Shown here: positions 34,383 through 43,950 of the stretch, one piece after another
How positions within the stretch are numbered: the first letter of the stretch is position 1
How the letters are laid out: every line of letters starts with the position of its first letter
Assembly (NCBI GenBank): GCA_036937835.1
Contig: CM072881.1
Span: 476,501-540,500, forward strand
DNA: 64,000 bases
Direction: 5' to 3'
Source: Pampus argenteus
Taxonomy: Eukaryota; Chordata; Actinopteri; Scombriformes; Stromateidae
Made by a program: the position numbers and the translations under genes
Notes under the pieces: generated by a model
Databases searched by the model: none
What the model saw: only the letters and a program-made list of their open reading frames with translations
What the model was told of the DNA's origin: nothing

Positions 34383-35269
34383 TAGGGATGGCCCTTTTGA
34401 TACAGACATTATAGTGCTTGTTTCACTTTTGTGAAGCAGAGTGGTTTGACACAATGTTTAGTAGTGTGTTTCAAATGACTGATCACGTGATTGATGACGT
34501 CCGAAGTATCTTTTTACTAGGCCAAATGTATCTTTTTTTGAACCACTTTTCAGATGTCATGTGACATTTCCGGACCAGTTCTGTCTGCAGATTTAAGAAT
34601 CTTAAGTTATGGAGGACAATACTTTTTTTTTTTTTTTTTTTTTACTTTATTTAGTGCATATCACAAACAAATCAAGAGTTGGCATTTTATAATAACACCT
34701 TCTCCATGATGCGACACCTTTGGTCCATCTATCGTGTTGAAACAAGTCAGACAACAAACAATCCTCCTCCTCCTGCTGGTAATTATTCATTGTATCATGT
34801 GGATGGTGGGTGGAAATGAACACATATGTTAGCTTAATGGTTAACAGAGAGGCCTTTGGAAGCAAAAGTTATGACTTTGATTCTGACATCTCACAAGTTT
34901 GCTCTGCATTGATTTTCTTGATATGCTAAATTATTTGCAGTGTCAAGGAACCAAAACCATGATGTGGCATTGGTGGATATGACTGTAATGGATGCACAAT
35001 CCACTGTCACTTATCAGTCTCTTATTATTCACAATGTAACACACACACTTCTCACATAAACACAAATTGTTTTGTTTTATGCTTTTTATTGTGTACATAT
35101 TGCAGTATAACAAGGACAAGTAGGCTGGTTGAAGCAGATGATATACTTGCAGTGCACCACCAGATGTCACTGTTCTGTGTGGTTTCAAAGCCCCAAAACT
35201 TTGGTTCATTTTCCGGCACAATCAGACCAACCCGTTGAAGCTTTATAAGGGTTCAGCTGCCCATCCCTA
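34383..35269. mobile_element. hAT-type non-autonomous element (MITE)
   Basis: It begins TAGGGATGG and ends CCATCCCTA, the short terminal inverted repeat of hAT elements. The 8 bases outside each end, CTGTGAAC and CTCTGAAC, agree at 7 of 8 positions, fitting the 8-bp hAT duplication. Removing it rejoins the Tc1 sequence. The 887-base body has no transposase frame and contains a T20 run near 34625. Confidence 0.82.
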
Positions 35270-35473
35270 CTCTGAACAGCCAGGCTCCTTAGCAATGACC
35301 TTTTGTATCTTGTCGTCCTTGTGCAAGGTGTCAATGGGCGTCTTGTGGACAACTGTCAGATCAGCAGTCTTCCCTATGATTGTGTATCCTACAGAATTAA
35401 ACTGAGAGATCATTTAACACTTTGCATGTGTTTTGAGTTAATTAGCTGATTGGAGTGTGGTACCAGGTGTCTA

Positions 35474-38400
35474 CATATGTAATGTATTTATGTACATATG
35501 TAAGGGTAACAAGATGGCGCCGTTGTGTGTGGCTGGTCGTCTACCTCTGCTACCTTTTCTGTCTATTGTCCTGTTTTTAATGCTTTTTACGCTCAAAGTG
35601 TCATCTCTATTGGTGTATGATCGCCCGATCCTCTTAAAAATCCATGATTCCGTTGACAAATTATCGATCCAGGACTTTAACGATCAGACAATGCCACCGC
35701 CACCTGTTCTGGCATCTGTACCCTCTCACTTATGGCGTAATCCTGGTCGATTGCCACGAAACAGCCGTCGCAGAAGACGAGGAAAGAGAGGTAGAGCCGG
35801 CTGAAAGCTCACCTGGCCTCGTCCTCCATACAATGCTCGCCATCCGCTGTTTGGTCTCTCCAGTGATTACGCCGGATATGACATCCGAGGCTCCGTGGAC
35901 TACTCCTACAGATGGCTGCTGCCAGCCGTACCGGAGGCCGGGTGCCCACCTTCCTGCCGCCGACCCGCAAGGACCCATAGACGGGTCTGCGCGCTGGAGA
36001 ATCTCCATCTGGTTAACCGGGCTTCCCAACAGACGGACCGGCATCTGGTTCGTATTGCTCTCATCAACACCAGATCTGTTGTAAATAAGACTTTTATCCT
36101 AAACGACTTTTTTACTTAGCATTTTTTGGATTTACTCCTGCTGACTGAAACCTGGCTGAAACCAGGTGAAATCAGCGCGTTTTCTGAGCTCCTCCCATCC
36201 AGCTGTTCTTTCTTCAGCTCCCCGCGAGTGTCAGGGAGAGGGAGGGGACTTGTCGCTGTGTTTAATGACAATTTTAAATGTCGGCTTCTTCCCACAGGTA
36301 CATACTCCTCGTTTGAACTGCAGGTGTTTGCTGTGGAGTTCCCAAATCCTGTGTTGTGTGCTGTTGTCTATCGCCCTCTGAAATATAATAAGGGCTTTAA
36401 TCATGAGTTCACTGAATTTCTGGCTGACATTCTCCCAAAATATGACAGGATATGTGGGGATTTCAATGTTCACATCTGTTGATCTAAAAAAATTGCTACT
36501 GACTTCAAAAGCCTCTTGGCATCTTTTAATTTGATTCAATCCGTTGATAAACCAATGCACCATCTTGGGCACACATTGGACCTTTTTTGTTTCCTTTGGG
36601 CTCTCAGTTTCCAAGAGATTTCTGAGACTGCAAATTCAGATCATCTCCCCATTGTGTTCGAAGTGTTAGCCCCCCAAACAGTCAGTAAACCTCATGCTCC
36701 ATCCTGTCAGCGGCGGATCATCACCCCCTCCACAGCTGATGAATTCACTGCTGCCTTTAATGACTCACAGTTTTTTCTCTTGAACGGCTTGGCTTTCCCA
36801 CTTTGTCCTGGTCACTTTCTCTACTCCTTCCACTCTACCTGTGCCAGGATTCTGGACTTTATTGCCCCTTTTAGGCAAAAATCTGCTATCAGGCAACGTT
36901 GCAGGCAGGCGTAACGAAAATGGAAGGACAAACTGCGTGTGTCTCTGGAAATATTAAGGGACTGTCTCTCTGATTATCAGAGAGCCGTATGTGTAGCGAA
37001 AAGCCAGTATCTCTCAAATATTATCTCTCATTGTCCCAAGGTGTTATTTGCTACAATTAACGCTGTTGTGAACCCATGCACTTCTGCTGTGACCGATGTA
37101 TCAATAACCACTTGTGAGAATTTTCTTCATTATTTCGTTGACAAAGTGGATTCTGTCAGAAAAGACACTAATGTGAGTGTCTTTACGTGCACTAATAACG
37201 ATCTGTCTGTTACTCCAGCTTGTCCTGCTGTGTTTGATCAGTTTGAGCTTCTCTCTCCCTCTCTTCTCTCTGTGACGCAATGAAATCATGCTGTGGTTAG
37301 GCCTTTTCTTAAAAAGCCTAATCTTGACCCCTCAGTTTTATCTAATTTTAGACCTGTTTCTAATCTGCCTTTTTTTTTCTAAGGTTGTAGAAAAAGTTGT
37401 TTTTATTCATTACAGTCCTTTCTTGGGGATAACTCTGTTCTTGAGAAGTTCCAATCTGGTTTTATCTCGTCACAGCACAGAGTCTGCACTGTTAAAGGTG
37501 CACAATGACATCGCTCTGTCCGTGGATGCCAAGTGCCCAGTTGTACTAGTGCTTCTTGACCTCACAGCAGCCTTTGAGACAGTGGATCACGCAGTCCTCC
37601 TGTCACGTCTAAGTAATTATGTTGGCATCCATGGCACTGTATTAAAGTGGTTTACATCGTACTTCTCCGGTAGAACCTTCTCTGTTATGGTTGGTGACCT
37701 GTCGTCTTCCATTGCCCCTCTCTCCTGTGGAGTTCCACAAGGATCTATTCTTGGCGCTATACTATTCTCATTGTACATGTTACCACTTGGGCCAATTATA
37801 GCCAGGCACAACCTTTATTTTCACTGTTATGCAGACGACGTACAAATCTATTTGCCAGTGAAGCCAAACAGCAATGGTCAATGCTCTTTGTCTGCTTGTA
37901 TTGCCGATACTAAGTAGTGGTTGGCCCAAAACTTTCTTCATTTAAACAATGACAAAACCGAGTGTATTTTATTTGGGGATACTGTGACGGCTGGCCTCGG
38001 CACCCTGTCCTCTAAGCTGAATTCAACCGTCAGAAACCTGGGAGTGACCTTTGACACACATTACCAAGAACTAGTTTTTTTCAGTTCGTCTCCTGGCCAA
38101 AGTTAAAATATTTTTAAGCCGTCACAACCTTTATGTTTGCATCTCCCAGTCATCCCACAGCCGACTTCAAGTTGTGCAAAACGCTGCTGCCCGTCTTTTA
38201 ACTAACACTAGCAAACGTGCTCATATCACTCCTGTTCTTAACTCCCTTCATTGGCTTCCTGTCCTTTTATAGGATTGATTTTAAACTTTTAACATTTGTT
38301 TTTAAAGCTCTTAACAGCCTCGCTTTATTGTATTTATCTGAGCTTTTAACTGTCCGCAATCCTGCTAGATCTCTGAGGTCTAAAGATCAACTTTTTCTGG

Positions 38401-38718
38401 AAGTGCCCAGGTCAAAATATAAACACTGGGGTGACCGAGCGTTTTCCACCCCCAGGCTCTGGAATAAGCTTCCCGTTGAGATGCGTCTTGTTTCTGACCT
38501 GGGCCTTTTTAAATCGAAGCTTAAAACCCACTTATTTACGATGGCTTTTAACACTCAGTAGTTCGATGACACTTTTATCATTTCGTATTCGTATTCGATT
38601 TTGTTGTATTTTATTGTTTTTATTTTTTTTCATTCTTGTTATTTATTATCTGCTGTAAAGCACTTTGGCACACCGACAGAATTGTTGTAAAGGGCTGTAT
38701 GAATAAAGTACATTTACA
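35474..38718 (+). mobile_element. Decayed L2-type LINE, second subfamily
   Basis: A plus-strand LINE of about 3.2 kb lies within the Tc1 element, where ACCAGGTGTCTACAT breaks off and TTTACATTCAATATTGAACC resumes after it. The 5' end carries ACAAGATGGCGCC. The 3' end has GTAAAGCACTTTGG and AATAAAGTACATTTACAT. Coding matches L2 ORF2 only distantly, so it is a separate subfamily from the 27.7-32.6 kb element. Confidence 0.83.
35517..38561 (+). pseudogene. L2-type ORF (hydrophobic leader, endonuclease, RT), broken
   Basis: The reading starts at ATGGCGCC with a very hydrophobic segment (LPLLPFLSIVLFLMLFTL), then a basic stretch (RRRRRGKRGR). After frame changes come the endonuclease (INTRSVVNKTF, LLLTETWLKPGE, CGDFNVHI near 36457, SDHLPIVFE) and RT (DLTAAFETVDH, CGVPQGSILG, catalytic YADDVQIY at 37831-37854), with a C-terminal tail ending FKSKLKTHLF. 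At least six stops or shifts (about 35800, 36119, 36481, 36914, 37282 and 37917) kill it. The hydrophobic leader is unusual for a LINE protein. Confidence 0.83.
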
Positions 38719-38888
38719 TACTTGCTCTTCATACTACTATTTATATTTATATTGTTCATTTGCACATACTCTGCACTTTCTGCTGTTTTTGCACTTCTGG
38801 ATGGATGCTAACTGCATTTCGTTGTCTCTGTACTCGTACTCTGCACAATGACAATAAAGTTGAATCTTATCTCATCTCATCTCATCTC
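38719..38888 (+). mobile_element. 5'-truncated LINE tail with (TCTCA)n
   Basis: It is nearly identical to 58764-58928, the 3' end of the LINE at 55.9-58.9 kb: the shared run includes TTTGCACATACTCTGCAC and ATGACAATAAAGTTGAATCT. It ends in TCTCA repeats. It sits directly behind the L2-type LINE's own 3' end. Confidence 0.9.
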
Positions 38889-39333
38889 ATTTACATTCAA
38901 TATTGAACCTTTCCACAATATTAAATTTTTCTGAGATACTCAATTTGGGGTTTTTATTAGTTGTCAGTTATCATCATCAATATTAAAAGAAATAAACACT
39001 TGAAATATCTCAGTGTATGTGAAATGTATGTATACATTATATATAATACAAGTTTCACTTTTTTAATGGAATTACTGAAATAAATCAACTTTTTCATGAT
39101 ATTCTAATTTTATGACCAGCACATGTACAATTATATCCCTCATTTTAAAAAGAGCTTTCTTTCATCTGAATAAACCATTACTTTTTAGATATTATTGTAT
39201 TTACAGGCACGGCCACAGAGACGTGGGATCTGAGGATCAAGCTGTGTTGAGCTGAATCGGGGTGACAAGCGCATTTCTGTCAAATTCAAAAACATTCTCT
39301 TCCCACAACTGGCATTGTGGAGAGCACTTCACC

Positions 39334-39517
39334 ATGGCGAAGACATCACAAATGGAGTTGCTGAGAGTGCTCATCAGTGAGTGTTTGTCTGCAGCCACTG
39401 ATGAGATCCTCAAGATTGTCGAAAGAACAATTATGTATGAAGAGGGGATGTCCTGCTCAAAGTGGGTGGTGGACAGCCACCGCAGACTGCTAGATGCTGC
39501 TAAGTCATGTAGTGAAG
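39334..39517 (+). CDS. Probable first coding exon of a C2H2 zinc-finger gene
   Basis: An ATG in a strong context (ACCATGG) opens 61 codons: QMELLRVLISECLSAATDEI, then KIVERTI, YEEGMS and HRRLLDAA. This pattern (LR.L...RL.AA..EI...FERTI..YEEE...S...RRLLD) is typical of the N-terminal exon of many fish C2H2 zinc-finger proteins. A candidate acceptor (TTTACAG at 39201-39206) precedes a 5' UTR part, and G|GTCAGT at 39518 could be the donor. No zinc-finger exon follows in the window. Substitutions such as Cys and Trp in normally charged positions hint that it may be a stray or dying exon. Confidence 0.5.
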
Positions 39518-40105
39518 GTCAGTTCATCACTGGTTTGTTTTCCATTTAGAAAACCTCAGAAAAAACATAAAAAACACAGAACTGCCATACCAAGCATTTT
39601 TCAATGGTAGATGATTGACTTACTTAATGCAGCATTTCACCTCAGGCTTTTGAAAAAGAAGAAATAAATTAAATATTATGATGTGTGCATTTATAAGTAA
39701 AGTGCTGCAGTATAAGTGTGCCATAGTGAATAAACAAGTCTAAAAAGTCTAAGTGTACACTGATGCACACTACACAAGCAATGCTGTCTCTAACATATGG
39801 AGAACACAAAGAAGTAAAATAAGTCTGTGGGGTTGATGTGTTACAAATACTGTCAAGTCATGTTACTGTGAGCCATATTTTATTATTTAATTAATAACTT
39901 TGATTTTTCTTGTGGTATTTGTGACCCACATTTGAAATGGGTCATTGTTGTACAGTGCCTTAGAGGGTGCAAATTTATTGTTTACCCAGTGTTAGTAAAG
40001 TTGACACCACTAAGTTGAGTACAGACTGAATCAGGTGAAGTACAGCCATGCCGCTGCCGCTAGCAATATTTTAAGTAAGCACAAGTTTTATATTGGATCA
40101 CTGTA
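39518..40105. other. Non-coding stretch
   Basis: AT-rich intergenic or intronic sequence after the zinc-finger-type exon. Nothing is recognised. Confidence 0.5.
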
Positions 40106-40109
40106 GTTC

Positions 40110-40290
40110 AGGAGAAGTGGTTAAACAAGTACTCAGATCCTTTACTAAAATAAAAGTATCAGTACCACCATGTTAAAAATACTTAATTACAAATAAAAGT
40201 CCTGTATTTAAAATATTATTTAAGTAAAAATATAAATAAAATTATTACCAGCTAAAGTAGTACTAAGTACTAAATTAAAACAATTTGTTT
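40110..40290. repeat. Dispersed 'TACT-AAAGTA' fish repeat
   Basis: AAGTACTCAGATCCTTTACT, then AAAAGTATCAGTACCACC, AAATAAAAGTCCTGTATT and TATTTAAGTAAAAATATAAA form a pattern I associate with a very common short repeat of spiny-rayed fish genomes. It has no coding capacity. The boundaries are approximate. Confidence 0.5.
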
Positions 40291-40371
40291 TGCAGAAAAT
40301 CGGGTTGATCTATTACATAAAAGCAGTGCTTTTCAATTATTTTCTTTTACGCCCCCCGTTGCAAGAAGAAA

Positions 40372-43255
40372 ACTATTAGCTTCTTGCGCTCATAGGCCTC
40401 TTCAACTGCATTTTCCCACGGGACTGTGAGCTCTGCTATTAAAACAGACTTCAGTGAAGGGGACCAGAGCACCAAGTCTGGCCTTAGGGTGGTGGCTGCA
40501 ATCTCTGCTGGGAAGATTAATTGCTGACCTATGTCGACCAGCATCTTCCAATCCCGGGCAATGGTTAGCTGTCCAACCTCTGGCTTGAGAGGAGGATGGT
40601 TGGGCTTTTCCTGTCCCTCTCGGACGAATGTCGGTGGTGCTGTGATGGAAGTGGTGGCTCTCATGGGCAAGGAGTTGATGGTATTTCTCTTGCCTTCAAG
40701 CACTGCTGCCAAACTCTTGAGGACCTGGTTGTGCTTTCAGGTGTAGCGGCCTTGTGTGAGGCTGGTCTTACAACCGGTCAAGATGTGTTTGAGAGTTGCT
40801 GATGTTGGGCAGAGGGCACAGGTTGGATCTTCGCCATACCACAGGTGGAGGTTTTTAGGAGATGGGAGCACGTCATTGGTAGCTCTGATGATGAAGCTGA
40901 TAATGCTAGCCTCCATTTCCCAGAGATCCCTCCAGCCGAGCTTTATCTTCTCCAGGCCTTCCCACCTCATCCACTGTCCCTGCTTGGCAAGCGAGACAGC
41001 CTTTGCAGTTCTTTCAGCCTCCTCCTGGCGACGCACCTCCTCCACCACCATTTTCCTTTTCTCCGACATTGAGGCCTTACACCAAGTTGGTTTGCTTGTT
41101 GTGAGGCTGAAGCCTCCTCTTCCCATCTGGATGTGTCCCACAATATCATTGTGCCTCAGGGCTGTCGTGGCATGCTGTACTGCACCAGATGGTGTCCATT
41201 TCCGTCCAGTTGACAGGGGTGGTGCAGCTTCACTGATGGTCCGGTCTTTGGAGTCTGTCAGAGTCATCTGGAGTCTCACTTTAGAGCACTTGTATTCTTC
41301 AGTGAGGCTTGTGATGGGCAGCTCGAGGACCCCTTTGCCATAGAGGCTAATGTTGGTCAGACAGCGTGGGACACCAAGCCACTGTTTCACGTATCCAGTG
41401 ATGGCTCGCTCCATCTTATCCACAGTTGTTAGTGGAACCTCGTAGACAGTGAGTGGCCACATCACCCGAGGGAGAAGACCAAATTGCAGACACCAGAGTT
41501 TGAGCTTCCCTGGCAATGGGATCTTGTTGATGTTGTCCAGACCGTTGATGATATCTTGCCTTAGCTGTTGCACTTGGTCTTTGTCCTTAAGGCTTGAGTT
41601 GTACCATCTGCCCAGGCTTTTGACAGGTTGCTCCGACACCGTTAGTATTGGGTCGTCACCAATGCAGAACTTCACGTTTTTTAGCTCTCCCTTGATTATC
41701 GAGATGCTGCGTGACTTATTCGGCTTGATATTCATCCGGGCCCACTTGATGTTTTCCTGCAGTTTTCCAAGTAGCTGCCTGGTGCAAGCTGCAGTGGTGG
41801 TCAGAGTGGTCATGTCGTCCATGTATGCCCGGACGGGTGGAAGGTGGATCCCGTTCCTGGTTCGCTCACCCCCCACCACCCATCTTGAGGCCCTGATGAT
41901 GACCTCCATGGCCATTGTGAAGGCCAGGGGTGAAATCGTACAACCTGCCATGATGCCTACCTCTACTCGCTGCCATGATGTTATGAAGTCAGCTGTTGTG
42001 AAGCACAGCTGCAGGTCTTCGAAGTAGGCTTTTACCAAGGTAGTGATGGATGATGGAACATGGAAGAAGTTGAAGGACTCCCAGAGAAGGTTATGCGGAA
42101 CTGAGCCAAAGGCATTGGCTAGGTCAAGGAAGATGACATGAAGATCCCTTTTGTCCTTCTTCGCCGCTTGGATCTGATGCCAGATCATACTGGTGTGCTC
42201 CAGGCAACCAGAGAACCAAGGAATGCCAGCCTTCTGTATGGATGTATCAACGTACTTGTTCTTCTCCAGGTAGGTGGACAGTCTCTGTGCCAACACGCTG
42301 AAAAAGATTTTCCCTTCAACATTGAGAAGGCTGAATGGCCGGAATTGACTGATGTCTGCCGCATCCTTCTCCTTTGGAATTAGCACACCTCCAGCCCTTC
42401 GCCATGCCTTTGATATTAACCCCTTCTGCCAGACGATTCTCATTAGCCTCCAAAGATAACGTAGAACATCTGGTGCGTTCTTGTAGAGCTTATATGGCAC
42501 TCCATTTGGCCCTGGTGCTGATCCTGATCTTGCACGCCGCACCGTACTCTCCACTTCCTTCCATTTTGGAGGGATGTTGACTACTGGTGGTTGAATGGGG
42601 GGGGGGGGGGTCATGTGGGATGGCTAGCTGTTCATGCCTTTTCCTGGTAGACCTTTTCCAGATGCTCTTCAAGTTCCTGCTTTGAAGTTTTCAGGAATCC
42701 GCTTTTATCCTTATTGAAGAGGTCTTTAACAAACTTGAAGGGGTTTTTATAAACCCGGGTTCTTGTGTGTTCCTTCTTCCTGCGAAGTTTCCTCAAGTTC
42801 TCTGCTCTTCGTAAGGTTGCTAACCGGAGTTTGATGTCCCCCTGGAGCAGCATGAGCCCTTCTCTCTCTGGATCAGAGGCCTTCTTCCACTGCTTTCGCA
42901 GGTCCCTTCTTTCTCTGATCAGTCTGTCTATCTCTTGCTGCCTCCTGGATTTGGTTGGTGGGATTTTGTTGGCGGCTTTCCGGCTGTTCACTCCAAAGCG
43001 CTCCTCTCCATAGTGGTAGATGATGTCACCGATGTTTTCCAACTTTTTATCTGCGGTGCCCACTTGTTGCTCCAGGATTTTCGTCAGGTCGTTATTGACG
43101 GTTTCCCACTCTCTCTTCTCAACAGCTTTGGGCCACTTCACACTCGGTCTGTGCCCTTTGGTCTTGTTCTCTTTGGGAGGTCTCTGTGGTTGGGTAGGTT
43201 CTTCCACCTGCAGTTCTGTGCTTGCATTACCCTCCTCAGTGACAGGGGTGCTGAT
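40372..43255 (-). mobile_element. LINE with restriction-like endonuclease (R2/R4/NeSL/Hero group), main part
   Basis: This minus-strand non-LTR element has RT followed by a CCHC motif and a PD-(D/E)xK nuclease at the C-terminus. That layout separates this group from the AP-endonuclease LINEs elsewhere in the window. The 3' end is lost near 40372, where the reading turns into unrelated sequence. The 5' part is interrupted at 43255 by a BEL/Pao element and continues at 53464. I cannot assign the clade within the group from sequence alone. Confidence 0.82.
40372..43255 (-). pseudogene. RT and restriction-like endonuclease ORF (broken)
   Basis: Upstream part (43255-42632): a highly charged region (RRQQEIDRLIRERRDLRKQW). 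RT part (42614-40737): RSGSAPGPNGVPYKLYK, IFLDLANAFGSVPH (catalytic Asp, residue about 164) and AYMDDMTTL (YMDD at about 264). Near residue 603 lies C-x2-C-x7-H-x4-C (CALCPTSATLKHILTGC). After an in-frame TGA at about 40737 comes RPDLVLW...LIAELTVPWE, the PD-(D/E)xK nuclease. A TGA near 42630 and a slip in a C12 run (42597-42610) break the frame. It is inactive, but breaks are few. Confidence 0.85.
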
Positions 43256-43887
43256 TGTAGTGTTCTCACTCAGAGTGTAGCAACTCTGTTTCAACACCAA
43301 GTTAAACCGAGTCCAATGAAAACATGAGCCGTGGTGGAGTTGACCGTTTACTCAGCAGTCTTCAATGACATTCGGTGAAAACTGTAAATACAACAAATAT
43401 TGCACTTTAAATAACATAAAACGTGCATTAGCATAGTTACAGGCACAATGAATTATCGTATTCATCATCAGCAGAACGTTTTTAACTGTGTAAATAACAT
43501 GGACAAAATGTCCTATTTTACTAACAAATAAAATATATATATTCTAGCAGATATCCATATTTATCGTTTTTAACATCTTACACATGAAATGTATGCACTT
43601 ACGGCGTTGCCTGTACAATATTTCTCAGCGGATGGCTAGGATAGCTTCAGAGCATGTCTGCCTCACTCTCAGTGCAAGGAGAAAAGAAATAAACAGGAAA
43701 TCAACCAACACACTTGACCTGTCAGGAAGTGATGTCAGCGGTGACGCGACTGTCAAAATAAAATCTTCTTAATAAACCTTTTCTTTAAAAACCCTTTTGC
43801 TCTTATTATTTAACTACAACACGTATGAATGACTTATCTTAAAGCACTCATTACAATGAACACTAGAAATGCCTTTGAGGCAACACA
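43256..43887 (-). repeat. BEL/Pao 1, 3' LTR
   Basis: It begins TGTAGTGTTCTCACTC and ends GAGGCAACACA on the plus strand. It has the same length as the other LTR, with three visible substitutions. Confidence 0.95.
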
Positions 43888-43950
43888 CTCCCCGCCTGGC
43901 CTATGTAAGGCCACTATGAACTTAGGGGGGCTGAAACATCAGTCTTTAAA

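Larger units (their letters stand above)
34159..39125 (-). mobile_element. Deleted Tc1-like element containing three later insertions
   Basis: The ends are CAGGTGCTGGTCATAAAATT and its near-perfect complement ending CCAGCACATG, flanked by TA (34157-34158 and 39126-39127). Without the insertions the Tc1 part is only about 665 bases (34159-34382, 35270-35473, 38889-39125). The transposase is reduced to part of the N-terminal DNA-binding region. The catalytic domain is gone. Inside are a hAT MITE (34383-35269), an L2-type LINE (about 35474-38718) and a LINE tail (38719-38888). Confidence 0.9.

Noticed and set aside
40740..42580. Long plus-strand frames between 40.7 and 42.6 kb
   Set aside because: They are shadows of the minus-strand RT ORF, which carries the catalytic motifs.
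43584..43772. A 62-codon frame repeated identically at 53160-53348
   Set aside because: It lies inside both LTRs of BEL/Pao 1; the identity reflects LTR duplication, not a conserved gene.
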